Origin: an uncultured Lachnobacterium sp.
GTDB lineage: Bacteria; Bacillota; Clostridia; Lachnospirales; Lachnospiraceae
Assembly: GCA_900549895.1 (NCBI GenBank)
Contig: URQG01000006.1
Span: 1-23,706, forward strand
Direction: 5' to 3'
Length of the DNA: 23,706 nucleotides
Translations under genes and position numbers: made by a program
Shown here: piece by piece, positions 7,590 through 15,802 of the stretch
How the letters are laid out: every line of letters starts with the position of its first letter
Position numbering within the stretch: the stretch's first letter is position 1
The notes under the pieces: model-generated
Told to the model about the DNA's origin: nothing
The model's database searches: none
What the model saw: only the letters and a program-made list of their open reading frames with translations

Positions 7590-9815
7590 GTGAAACTAAG
7601 AGATTTTTTACCATATGAATCAATTGTGATACAGTGCCACGACAATCCGGATGCTGATGCATTGGCGTGTGGATTCGCGGTATATTTGTATCTGCAGTCA
7701 CAGGGCAAAAAGCCGGATCTGATCTACGCCGGTCGTAACCGGATCCGCAAAACAAATCTTGTTATGATGGTGGAAGACCTTGGCATTCCGGTTCGCCATG
7801 TGACGAAACTGGACCATACGCCGGATCTTCTGGTCATGGTAGACTGTCAGTACGGCGGGGGTAATTCTGCCCGATTTGATGCTCATACGATAGCGGTCAT
7901 CGACCATCACCGTATCAGCACAACCCTTCCGGAATTATCGGAAGTAAGAAGTAATCTTGGTGCGTGTTCGACGCTGGTCTGGCAGATGCTTAAGGATGAG
8001 GGCTTTGAGATACAGAAAAACCGTAAATTATCGACGGCATTGTATTATGGACTTTATACAGACACGAGCGGCCTGTCGGAGCTTGCACATCCTCTTGACA
8101 AGGATTTACGGGATGAAGCGGTGTTTGATGCACAGCTGATGCACAAGTACCGCAATGCAAATTTGTCGTTGGAAGACCTGGAGACGGCCGGAGCTGCATT
8201 ACTGCACAGTGATTACAATGAAGAGTATCGTGCTGCCGTAGTTAAGTCCGGCCCGTGCGATCCGAATGTGCTGGGAATCATCAGTGATCTGGTGCTTGAA
8301 GTAGATGCAATCGACACCTGTATCGTGTTTAATGTGGTTCAGGACGGAGTTAAATTTTCTGTTCGAAGCTGTATCAAAGAAGTGAAAGCCAATGAGCTTG
8401 CAGCAGAACTCAGCAAAGGAATCGGTTCCGGTGGCGGACATGAGGCCAAGGCCGGTGGTTTTATTGCAATGGACCTTCTTACAAAAGAGTATTTAAAGTT
8501 ATGTGAGATGCATCACTTTACACCTCGTATGGAATTGGACGAGGAAAGTGATAGCGAACATCCGACTGCATCCGGGGTGAAATCCGTGTTGGATCATCGG
8601 TTCCGTCAATATATGGATGACACGGATATTATTTATGCCGGTGAGTGCAGGCTTGACAGCAGCAATTCGGAGCATTATTGCAGAAAATCGGTACCGTGGG
8701 GGTATGTCCGTGCTACGGATCTGGCTGCCGCAGGAAGTCGCGTACTGGTACGTACGATGCATGGGGATCTTAATATGGTCGTCGAGCCGGATATGATTCT
8801 TACGGTCAGTCCAATGGGCGGCGTGCTTTTCTGCAGAGAGGATGATTTCGCAAAACAGTACCGGAGTTATCCGGACTGGAAGTTCAGGCTGAAGGACGCC
8901 GAGTATTCCCCGACGATTAAAGTTGAAAAAACAGGCATGGTTATTGAACCGATGAGTAAAGCAAAGATCTGCGTACCAAAAGGAAAATTGTTCATTCATG
9001 CACGATGCCTTGATCGCAAGGTTAAGCTTTTTACAGAGACAGACGGAGAACAGCATTATACGCTGGGAAGAATCGGAGATTATCTGACCGATGATACGCA
9101 ACAGATAGAAGGTGTATGTATTATGAAGAAAGAATTTTTTGAGCAGACGTATCACAGAGCGGGAGTGGCACAGGAACACAAGGCAGTTATTTTTGATCTG
9201 GACGGAACTCTTCTGGATACGCTTGAAGATCTGAAAGATGCGACCAATGCAGCACTTGCATCGCAGGGAATGCCACAGTGTACATTGGATCAGGTGCGGC
9301 GTTATGTCGGCAACGGAGTGCGCAAACTGATGGTTCGCGCAGTGCCGGATGGAGAGAAAAATCCATTGTTTGAGCAGACGTTTGCGGCATTTAAAGAATA
9401 TTATGCTGCGCATTGTCTGGATCATACGGCACCGTACCCGGATGTCTTAACGGTAATGAAGGAATTAAAGGAGCGTGGAATCAAGATTGCGATCGTTTCC
9501 AACAAGCTTGACTCTGCGGTGAAGGAATTGAATGAGAAGTTCTTTCAGGGTTATACCTCCGCTGCAATCGGAGAGATGGAGGGGGTTGCCAGAAAACCGG
9601 CACCGGATATGGTAGAAAAGGCGTTGCATGAACTTGGAGTGACAAAGAGTGACGCAATCTATGTGGGAGATTCCGATGTCGATATCCAGACAGCAAAGAA
9701 TTCCGGATTGGACTGTATCTCTGTTACATGGGGATTCAGAGACGTTCCGTTTCTTCTGGAGCACGGTGCAAAAACAATGATTGATAAGCCGCTCGAACTC
9801 TTGTCGCAGGTGTAG
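7590..9815 (+). CDS. DHH phosphoesterase (NrnA-like) fused to HAD phosphatase
   Basis: A continuous 741-residue frame. Residues 1-310 are a DHH/DHHA1 phosphoesterase: HDNPDADA near residue 11, D105-H106-H107, a conserved Asp in YTDTSG, and GSGGGHEAKAGG with H284. NrnA-type enzymes degrade nanoRNA and pAp. Residues about 330-525 form a linker domain I do not recognise. Residues 531-741 are a HAD subfamily IA phosphatase resembling phosphoglycolate phosphatase: D536-L-D538-GT-LLD, VSNK, a KPAPD segment and GDSDVD. The start is GTG with AAGAGGA 7 bases upstream, 20 bases after the LTA-synthase gene, so co-transcription is likely. No stop or shift separates the domains. What the two activities share is unknown. 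Confidence 0.88.
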   Translation: MKLRDFLPYESIVIQCHDNPDADALACGFAVYLYLQSQGKKPDLIYAGRNRIRKTNLVMMVEDLGIPVRHVTKLDHTPDLLVMVDCQYGGGNSARFDAHTIAVIDHHRISTTLPELSEVRSNLGACSTLVWQMLKDEGFEIQKNRKLSTALYYGLYTDTSGLSELAHPLDKDLRDEAVFDAQLMHKYRNANLSLEDLETAGAALLHSDYNEEYRAAVVKSGPCDPNVLGIISDLVLEVDAIDTCIVFNVVQDGVKFSVRSCIKEVKANELAAELSKGIGSGGGHEAKAGGFIAMDLLTKEYLKLCEMHHFTPRMELDEESDSEHPTASGVKSVLDHRFRQYMDDTDIIYAGECRLDSSNSEHYCRKSVPWGYVRATDLAAAGSRVLVRTMHGDLNMVVEPDMILTVSPMGGVLFCREDDFAKQYRSYPDWKFRLKDAEYSPTIKVEKTGMVIEPMSKAKICVPKGKLFIHARCLDRKVKLFTETDGEQHYTLGRIGDYLTDDTQQIEGVCIMKKEFFEQTYHRAGVAQEHKAVIFDLDGTLLDTLEDLKDATNAALASQGMPQCTLDQVRRYVGNGVRKLMVRAVPDGEKNPLFEQTFAAFKEYYAAHCLDHTAPYPDVLTVMKELKERGIKIAIVSNKLDSAVKELNEKFFQGYTSAAIGEMEGVARKPAPDMVEKALHELGVTKSDAIYVGDSDVDIQTAKNSGLDCISVTWGFRDVPFLLEHGAKTMIDKPLELLSQV

Positions 9816-9904
9816 AGTTTATGATATGATTACAATAATTACGAGAGTCCGGGGAATGGAAAATCGTAGTTAGATATCTTACAAGATTGAAGGAGCACAC
9901 ATAG

Positions 9905-10774
9905 ATGGAAGAGAGAATTTCAGGACACACCGGATTGCTCGCCTTGATCGGATCACCGGTCGGACATTCCGGATCACCGGCAATGTACAATTACAGTTTC
10001 GCAAAGCTGGGATTGGATTATGCATATGTCGCATTTGATATAAAAGAAGATCAGGTAAAGGATGCCTTAGACGCAATGAAGCTTTTTCATATGCGGGGCT
10101 GCAATGTGACAATGCCGGATAAGACAGAGGCTGCCAGACAGGTAGATGCGTTATCACCGGCAGCACAGATCATCGGAGCGGTCAATACGATCGTGAATGA
10201 CAACGGTAAACTTACCGGATATATCACAGACGGAGAGGGATTTGTAAATAACCTCAAGGACCACGGAATTGATATCAAAGGCAAGAAGATTACTGTGGCA
10301 GGAGGCGGCGGTGCGGCAACCGCGATTCAGGTGCAGTGTGCACTTGACGGAGCAAGAGAGATTACGATTTTTAATATTAAGGATGCGTTTTTCGAGAGAA
10401 CACTTCAGACAGCAGAGAAGATCCGCGCAGCAGTGCCGGGAATTGTTGTGAATGTGTATGACATTGCGGATACCGCAAAGATGACGGAAGAGATTCAGTC
10501 CAGTGATATCTTTGCCAATGCAACGATTGTTGGAATGAAGCCGATGGATGATCAGAGTGTCGTCAAGGATCTGTCCGCATTCCGCCCGGGACTTGTTGTA
10601 TGTGATGCTGTATACAATCCGGAAGAAACAAAGATGCTTCGTGAAGCCAGGGAAGCCGGATGCACATGTATCGGTGGCAAAGGTATGCTTCTGTGGCAGG
10701 GAGTTGCCGCATTTAAGTTATACACAGGTATGGACATGCCGGTAGAAGAAGTAAAGGAGAAATTTTTTTCATGA
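9905..10774 (+). CDS. aroE: Shikimate dehydrogenase
   Basis: This 289-residue enzyme reduces 3-dehydroshikimate to shikimate with NADPH in aromatic amino acid synthesis. The substrate-binding segment IGSPVGHSGSPAMYN lies at residues 15-29. NVTMPDK carries the catalytic Lys (K73), AVNTIV follows, and D109 lies in ITDGEGF. The nucleotide loop is AGGGGAAT, richer in Gly than the usual GAGGA. AAGGAG (9890-9895) lies 9 bases before the ATG. The stop codon overlaps the start of aroK as ATGA (10771-10774), so the two are translationally coupled. A YdiB/quinate-type preference cannot be excluded, but the aroK neighbour argues for AroE. Confidence 0.93.
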   Translation: MEERISGHTGLLALIGSPVGHSGSPAMYNYSFAKLGLDYAYVAFDIKEDQVKDALDAMKLFHMRGCNVTMPDKTEAARQVDALSPAAQIIGAVNTIVNDNGKLTGYITDGEGFVNNLKDHGIDIKGKKITVAGGGGAATAIQVQCALDGAREITIFNIKDAFFERTLQTAEKIRAAVPGIVVNVYDIADTAKMTEEIQSSDIFANATIVGMKPMDDQSVVKDLSAFRPGLVVCDAVYNPEETKMLREAREAGCTCIGGKGMLLWQGVAAFKLYTGMDMPVEEVKEKFFS

Positions 10775-11304
10775 GCAAGGGAATAAATTGTAATATTTTT
10801 CTCATTGGATTTATGGGCGCCGGCAAGAGTACGATCGCAAGGACCTTGCAGAGAGAACTGGGTTTCCCACTGGTAGAGATGGATGAGCGCATTGTACAGG
10901 AACAGGGAATGTCGATCAATGATATCTTTGCACAGTATGGAGAAGCACATTTCAGAGAGATCGAGAGTCAGCTTGTAGTTGATCTTGGAAAACAGGAGCC
11001 GAGTATCGTTTCCTGTGGAGGCGGCGTGGTTGTACGACCGGAAAACACGCAGAATATGAAGAAAAGCGGACGGATCGTTTTGTTGAAGGCATCACCGGAA
11101 ACCATCTTTGAGCGGGTCAAAAACAGTACGGACCGCCCGATTCTTAACGGACATATGAATGTCGAATATATTGCAGAACTTATGGAGAAGCGTCGTGCGC
11201 TGTATGAGGAAGCTGCCGACATTACCATTCAGACAGATGGGAAAACGAGAGAACAGATCTGCGAGGAAATCATTGGAAAGCTGAGGGATACGAATGAAGT
11301 TTAA
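10771..11304 (+). CDS. aroK: Shikimate kinase
   Basis: This 177-residue cytoplasmic P-loop kinase phosphorylates shikimate at the 3-hydroxyl with ATP, the step after AroE. The Walker A loop GFMGAGKST is at residues 13-21, EMDERI follows near residue 36, a SCGGGVV shikimate-binding segment is near 85, and the lid contains DRPIL. Length is normal for the family. It overlaps aroE by 4 bases and the following DUF624 gene by 11 bases, giving one compact transcript. Confidence 0.95.
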   Translation: MSKGINCNIFLIGFMGAGKSTIARTLQRELGFPLVEMDERIVQEQGMSINDIFAQYGEAHFREIESQLVVDLGKQEPSIVSCGGGVVVRPENTQNMKKSGRIVLLKASPETIFERVKNSTDRPILNGHMNVEYIAELMEKRRALYEEAADITIQTDGKTREQICEEIIGKLRDTNEV

Positions 11305-11947
11305 TTGGGATAATAAAGTCTTTCAGGCATTAGGTAAAATGGTGGATTGTATAGCACTAAGCGCAATATGGCTTGTCTGCTGTCTTCCGATCATTACATT
11401 TGGCGCATCAACAAGTGCGCTCTACTATGCCGTTCACAAATCGGTGCGTGGAAACAGGGGTTATATGACCAAGAATTTCTTCCATGCATTAACGAAGGGA
11501 TTTAAGCAGTCAACCTTGTCCTGGCTGGTACTATTGGTTGTGCAGATCGTCCTTGGCATGGATGCTTATATTACATATCAGACATTAAAAGCAGGAAATA
11601 CAATGGGTACATTTTTCTATTTCTTCCTGATTATGATTTTGTTCAGTATTATCTGGGCATGTTATTTGTTCCCATATGCTGCGCGATTTGAGGATGGGAT
11701 CAAGGCGACACTGAAGAATTCATTGCTCATGATGATCATTCATCTGCCTTGGTCACTGCTTGTTCTGCTGCTTTTTGCAGTCACAGTATTTGTCATTTAT
11801 CTTTTCCCGATTCTGATCTTCCTGATGCCTGCATTACTGTTTGTAACGTATGATGCTATTTTTGAGCGTATTTTCCGCAAGTATATGAGCCCGGAAGATT
11901 TAGAGAAAGAAAAGGAAAACGATCTCGTGGATCGAATGGATGATTAG
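11294..11947 (+). CDS. DUF624/YesL-like membrane protein
   Basis: A 217-residue integral membrane protein with about five hydrophobic segments (near residues 17-38, 72-92, 103-128, 142-168 and 168-185) and an acidic charged C-terminal tail. The N-terminal MKFNWDNKVFQALGKMVD and CLLPI-like segment (CCLPIITFGAS) are typical of DUF624 (YesL) proteins, which are often found beside carbohydrate genes and have no established biochemical role. Here it sits inside aroE-aroK and before fprA. Its start overlaps aroK, with GAGGG about 6 bases upstream, so coupling is likely. Function unknown. Confidence 0.8.
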   Translation: MKFNWDNKVFQALGKMVDCIALSAIWLVCCLPIITFGASTSALYYAVHKSVRGNRGYMTKNFFHALTKGFKQSTLSWLVLLVVQIVLGMDAYITYQTLKAGNTMGTFFYFFLIMILFSIIWACYLFPYAARFEDGIKATLKNSLLMMIIHLPWSLLVLLLFAVTVFVIYLFPILIFLMPALLFVTYDAIFERIFRKYMSPEDLEKEKENDLVDRMDD

Positions 11948-11977
11948 TAAATAAACCATAGAAAGGGGTATATGAAT

Positions 11978-13147
11978 ATGAAGGTAACAATTTCAGATGC
12001 AGTAAAATATATTGGAGTCGACGACAAGACGATCGATCTGTTCGAGAGTCAGTACGTTGTTCCGAAAGGTGTGTCCTACAATTCTTATCTGATCCTGGAT
12101 GAGAAGGTTGCACTTATGGATACCGTTGATGTACGGGGAATGAAAGAGTGGGAGAAGAATCTTACGGAAACTTTAGCCGGACGTAAGGTTGATTATCTTG
12201 TTATCCAGCATCTTGAGCCGGATCATGCGGGAAGCATCGGAAGACTGTTAGAACTCTATCCGGATGTGACATTGGTTGGAAATGCCAAGACATTTGCTAT
12301 GCTTCCGCAGTTCTTCGATATCGATCCAAATGTAAAGAAACTGACGGTCGCAGAAGGTGATACATTATCACTTGGAAATCATACGCTGACATTCGTGATG
12401 GCGCCGATGGTACACTGGCCGGAAGTTATGGTAACTTATGAGAGTACCGAGAAAATTCTCTTTTCCGCAGACGGATTCGGTAAGTTTGGTGCACTTGATT
12501 CTGAAGACGAAGAGGGATGGTCCGGTGAGGCAAGAAGATATTACTTTAATATCGTTGGTAAATATGGTGCTCCGGTACAGGCATTATTGAAGAAGGCAGC
12601 AAACCTTGATATCCAGACAATCTGTCCTTTACATGGACCGGTTCTGAAAGAGAATCTTGGATATTATATCGGCTTATATGACACATGGAGCAGCTACCGT
12701 CCGGAGGACAAAGGCGTACTTGTTGCATATGCCTCCATTCACGGCAATACGGCCAAGGCTGCTGAAAAGTTTGCAGAGATGCTCCGCGCAAAAGGAGTAG
12801 AGAAGGTCGTTGTCAGTGATCTTGCAAGAGAAGATATGGCAGAAGTGATCGAGGATGCTTTCCGTTATGATCGTATGGTTGTTGCCGGGGCAAGCTATGA
12901 TGGTGGCGTATTCCCATGTATGCAGGATTTCTTACATCATTTACAGTCCAAGGCATACCAGAACCGTACCATTGGTATCATCGAGAACGGCTCGTGGGGA
13001 CCGACTGCAGGCAGAACGATGAAAGCAATTCTTGAGACCATGAAGAATGTGACGATCGTTGATCCGATGGTAACGATCAAGTCCACAATGAAGGAGTCTG
13101 ATATGCCGGCGCTTGAGGCTTTGGCGGATGCGATTGCCAATGCGTAG
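11978..13147 (+). CDS. fprA: A-type flavoprotein / flavodiiron protein
   Basis: A 389-residue cytoplasmic flavodiiron protein, which reduces O2 to water and/or NO to N2O to protect anaerobes. The metallo-beta-lactamase-like half carries the diiron ligands in QHLEPDHAGS, VHWPEV, SADGFG and CPLHGP. The C-terminal flavodoxin half begins near residue 250 with the FMN loop YASIHGNTA and includes ENGSWGPTAGR. No rubredoxin or NADH-reductase domain is fused, so it needs a separate electron donor. I prefer ATG 11978 because AAAGGGG (11962-11968) lies 9 bases upstream. ATG 11972 would leave only 3 bases. It starts 30 bases after DUF624 and probably shares that transcript. Confidence 0.93.
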   Translation: MKVTISDAVKYIGVDDKTIDLFESQYVVPKGVSYNSYLILDEKVALMDTVDVRGMKEWEKNLTETLAGRKVDYLVIQHLEPDHAGSIGRLLELYPDVTLVGNAKTFAMLPQFFDIDPNVKKLTVAEGDTLSLGNHTLTFVMAPMVHWPEVMVTYESTEKILFSADGFGKFGALDSEDEEGWSGEARRYYFNIVGKYGAPVQALLKKAANLDIQTICPLHGPVLKENLGYYIGLYDTWSSYRPEDKGVLVAYASIHGNTAKAAEKFAEMLRAKGVEKVVVSDLAREDMAEVIEDAFRYDRMVVAGASYDGGVFPCMQDFLHHLQSKAYQNRTIGIIENGSWGPTAGRTMKAILETMKNVTIVDPMVTIKSTMKESDMPALEALADAIANA

Positions 13148-13221
13148 GATGATATCATAGATGAAGGGGATTGATCATTTGCAGTAGAGGCGGAATTATT
13201 AGGTAAGGAGAGAATTGGAAA

Positions 13222-14634
13222 ATGAGAAAAACCAAAATTATTTGTACGATTGGACCGGCAAGTGAGAATGAGGAAACACTCACACAGATGTGTCAGGCGG
13301 GAATGGACGTTGCACGTTTGAATTTTTCACATGGAAGCCACGAAGAACACCAGAAAAAGATTGATCTGATCAAAAAAGTACGAAAGAAACTCTCTCTTCC
13401 AATTGCAATCATGCTGGATACCAAGGGACCGGAATACCGTATTAAAACATTTGAAAACGGAAAGATCCATTTGGAAGAAGGCGCGACCTTTACGCTGACA
13501 ACGGAAGATATCGTTGGAAACGAGCAGCGCGTTGCTGTCAATTACAAGAACCTGATCGAGAATCTGAAAGTGGGAGACCGCATTCTTGTAAACAATGGTC
13601 TTATTATTCTGGAGGTAACGAAGCTGAAAGCACCGGATGCTGTCTGTAAAGTTATCGCAGGTGGGGATCTCTCGGACCGCAAGAGTATGAATTTCCCGAA
13701 TAAAGTGATGAATCATGCTTACCTGAGTGAGCAGGATAAGCAGGATCTGCTTTTCGGAATTCAGAACGAAGTTGATTTCGTTGCGGCTTCCTTTGTATCA
13801 ACCAAGCAGGATGTTGCGGATCTGCGCGCTTTTTTGGATGCAAACGGCGGCGAGGATATTGATATCATTGCAAAGATCGAGAATCGTTCCGGTGTGGATC
13901 ATGTTGAGGAGATCTGTGAGATCGCGAACGGAATTATGATCGCCAGGGGAGATCTTGGCGTGGAGATTCCGGGAATGGAAGTTCCGGCAATCCAGAAATA
14001 TCTGATCAATAAGTGTCGTCTTCTTGGAACACGTGTCATTACAGCAACGGAGATGCTTGAGTCGATGATCCACAACCCGCGCCCGACACGTGCGGAGTTA
14101 TCGGATGTGGCGAATGCCGTATACGATGGATCATCCGCGATCATGCTTTCCGGAGAATCTGCTGCGGGTAAATACCCGGTCGATGCTGTCCGCAATATGG
14201 CAGAGATCGCAGAATATACGGAAAGTCAGATCAAGTATACCAAGCGTTTTCAGAATTCTGATTTTGAGATCAAGAGTATTCTTGATGCCATCTCACATTC
14301 GACCTGTTCCATGGCAATTGATGTACAGGCTAAATGTATCGTCGTCAGCTCCTTAAGCGGAACGACAGTGCGCATGGTCAGCCGTTTCCGTTGTCCGGTC
14401 GATATCATCGGTATGACGACATCGGAGCGTGTATGGAGAAAGCTGAACTTAAGCTGGGGTGTAACACCGGTTCTTTGCGAGGAGTTCAATTCGATGGAGG
14501 TTATGTTTTATAACGCGATGAAGGAAGCAAAGGGGATCTTTAAGCTGCAGAAGGATGACACGGTTGTTTTGACCGGAGGTCTGATCAATGGACAGATCGG
14601 CAATACCAATGTAATTAAAGTCGAGCGTGTATAA
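13222..14634 (+). CDS. pyk: Pyruvate kinase (slightly divergent)
   Basis: This 470-residue enzyme converts phosphoenolpyruvate and ADP to pyruvate and ATP, the last step of glycolysis. Family motifs include ARLNFSHG, LDTKGPE, IAKIENRSGV with the catalytic Lys, and MIARGDLGVEIP. There is no extra C-terminal PEP-utiliser domain. Several usually invariant neighbours differ: Y72 after KGPE (normally Ile), N124-N125-G126 where D-D-G is usual, MNFPNKVMN where the G-VDLP segment normally lies, and E277 in ITATEMLESM where Gln is the rule. Core catalytic residues are kept, so activity is likely, perhaps with changed regulation. GGAG lies about 12 bases before the ATG. It is followed directly by a long hairpin that can terminate it. 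Confidence 0.92.
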   Translation: MRKTKIICTIGPASENEETLTQMCQAGMDVARLNFSHGSHEEHQKKIDLIKKVRKKLSLPIAIMLDTKGPEYRIKTFENGKIHLEEGATFTLTTEDIVGNEQRVAVNYKNLIENLKVGDRILVNNGLIILEVTKLKAPDAVCKVIAGGDLSDRKSMNFPNKVMNHAYLSEQDKQDLLFGIQNEVDFVAASFVSTKQDVADLRAFLDANGGEDIDIIAKIENRSGVDHVEEICEIANGIMIARGDLGVEIPGMEVPAIQKYLINKCRLLGTRVITATEMLESMIHNPRPTRAELSDVANAVYDGSSAIMLSGESAAGKYPVDAVRNMAEIAEYTESQIKYTKRFQNSDFEIKSILDAISHSTCSMAIDVQAKCIVVSSLSGTTVRMVSRFRCPVDIIGMTTSERVWRKLNLSWGVTPVLCEEFNSMEVMFYNAMKEAKGIFKLQKDDTVVLTGGLINGQIGNTNVIKVERV

Positions 14635-14638
14635 ACGC

Positions 14639-14666
14639 TTGCATTTTGAGACGTATGTGATATAAT
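14639..14666 (+). promoter_or_regulatory. Promoter of the Big2 gene
   Basis: TTGCAT (14639-14644), a 16-base spacer, and exact TATAAT (14661-14666). The predicted start is near 14673, about 47 bases before the ATG. The -10 box overlaps the 5' arm of the inverted repeat 14651-14695. Confidence 0.6.
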
Positions 14667-14698
14667 CGGAGCACAGCAGATTCTATCACATACGTTTT
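14651..14698 (+). terminator. Terminator hairpin of pyk overlapping the next promoter
   Basis: ACGTATGTGATA (14651-14662) pairs perfectly over 12 bp with TATCACATACGT (14684-14695) around a 21-base loop, followed by TTTT and another TTTT at 14702-14705. Read from pyk it is a terminator. As DNA it is a dyad around the -10 box and start site of the Big2 promoter. Confidence 0.6.
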
Positions 14699-14701
14699 CC
14701 C
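14676..14701 (+). repeat. Left copy of inverted repeat flanking the Big2 gene
   Basis: GCAGATTCTATC, then ACATA, then CGTTTTCCC. Without the ACATA insert, the 21 bases are the exact reverse complement of 15537-15557. Confidence 0.8.
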
Positions 14702-14719
14702 TTTTATCAGGGGGAATTT

Positions 14720-15496
14720 ATGAAGACAAATCGAATGATCAGAACCCTTGCGGTTCTTCTGTGCATGGTATCCATGCTTGGTTTTTCCGGAATGAAAATA
14801 GATGTATATGCGAGAGGCCTTACATTTGTTGTGTTAAATGTGTATGAAAAGGAGCTGAACATTGGGGACGAGTACCAATTGTATGCCGTAACATCCAATG
14901 GGCGAAAGCCAAGTTTCCGTTCAAGCAACAGTAAAGTGGCCTCAGTCAATACCTATGGTCTTATTACGGCGAAGAAGGCAGGAAGTGCCCGGATCACCGT
15001 CAAAACGGGAAATGGGGAGGCACGTTGCAACGTTACCGTAAATAAGACAACGATCCATCTCAATCAGACATCCGTATCAATGGACAACGGAAGCGAATTT
15101 CAATTGAAGGCGGATGTATCAACCGGACATGAAGTCAGGTACAAGTCAAGTAAAAGGAGTGTGGCAACGGTGGATGAAAGCGGTGTGATTACCGCGAAGA
15201 AACCGGGAGATACCGTGATTACGGTATCGGCAGACGGAACGAATGTAACGTGCCGTGTGAAAGTGAAACGTCCTAATGTCATACTTCGTCCCGGCAAGGC
15301 AACGATGAACTGTGAAGGAGAGTTGCAACTTGCTGTCCAAACGAATTCCAAAACAATACCCAAGTGGAAATCGAGCCGCCCGAGCGTCGCAGCAGTGGAC
15401 GACAGAGGGCATGTGATCGCTTTAAAGGAAGGAAAATCGATCATCACCGTAACGGTGGACGGTGTGACTGCGAAGGCAACGATCACAGTCCAATAA
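14720..15496 (+). CDS. Secreted protein with three Big2 (Ig-like) domains
   Basis: 258 residues. A signal peptide (basic MKTNRMIR, hydrophobic core, likely cleavage near VYA at residue 31) is followed by three bacterial Ig-like group 2 repeats at about 37-108, 109-185 and 186-258. Each has the pattern of a strand with ...L..G...QL.., then S-S..SVA.VD..G.I.A...G...ITV. No cell-wall anchor or membrane segment follows, so the protein is secreted or held by other means. It lies alone between its own promoter and a 306-base gap. Big2 domains mediate protein or carbohydrate binding in other proteins. The target here is unknown. AGGGGG (14709-14714) lies 5 bases before the ATG. Confidence 0.85.
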   Translation: MKTNRMIRTLAVLLCMVSMLGFSGMKIDVYARGLTFVVLNVYEKELNIGDEYQLYAVTSNGRKPSFRSSNSKVASVNTYGLITAKKAGSARITVKTGNGEARCNVTVNKTTIHLNQTSVSMDNGSEFQLKADVSTGHEVRYKSSKRSVATVDESGVITAKKPGDTVITVSADGTNVTCRVKVKRPNVILRPGKATMNCEGELQLAVQTNSKTIPKWKSSRPSVAAVDDRGHVIALKEGKSIITVTVDGVTAKATITVQ

Positions 15497-15536
15497 GCGG
15501 TCAATGATTACGGAACTACAGACAAAATAATTGTGT

Positions 15537-15557
15537 GGGAAAACGGATAGAATCTGC
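15537..15557 (-). repeat. Right copy of inverted repeat flanking the Big2 gene
   Basis: GGGAAAACG then GATAGAATCTGC. Its reverse complement matches 14676-14701 over 21 bases, apart from five bases (ACATA) present only in the left copy. It lies 40 bases after the Big2 stop codon. Confidence 0.8.
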
Positions 15558-15720
15558 CAGATATAAAATAGTTATACCAAAATAAAAAATACTGCCTTTG
15601 TAGAGACCCATTCAGAAATTTATAATACGATCATCAAAATGTGTTTTATACAGTAAAAATGATTCATAATGCAAAAATCATCGGACTGCAGAATATTGTC
15701 AAAGACATCTGACAAATCAA

Positions 15721-15749
15721 GTATAATTCTTCCTGATTTCCACATACTA
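15721..15749 (+). promoter_or_regulatory. Candidate SigG/SigF-type promoter of spoVT
   Basis: GTATA (15721-15725), a 17-base spacer, and CATACTA (15743-15749). The forespore SigG consensus has a -10 close to CATACTA and a -35 core close to GTATA/GAATA. In Bacillus spoVT is under SigG. An overlapping TATAAT (15722-15727) could instead be a SigA -10, but no -35 lies at a usual distance. Confidence 0.5.
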
Positions 15750-15802
15750 GCCATACATCACAATTATGGAAGAGTAAGTGGGAAACAGGAGGAATTTTAT
15801 AT

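Larger units (their letters stand above)
15497..15802. other. Intergenic gap between Big2 gene and spoVT
   Basis: An AT-rich 306-base gap with no credible gene on either strand. It holds the right copy of the inverted repeat (15537-15557), a small TTGTCA/TGACAA dyad (15696-15701 and 15710-15715), a SigG-like promoter (15721-15749) and the spoVT ribosome site AGGAGG (15787-15792). I see no clear terminator for the Big2 gene. Confidence 0.7.

Noticed and set aside
8499..9425. 308-residue minus-strand open frame opposite the DHH-HAD fusion
   Set aside because: Rich in Cys, His and Ile without domains, no ribosome site, fully antisense to a well-supported gene.
13148..13157. ATGATATCAT palindrome just after the flavodiiron gene
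   Set aside because: Only 10 bp, no loop or T-run, so neither a terminator nor a convincing operator.
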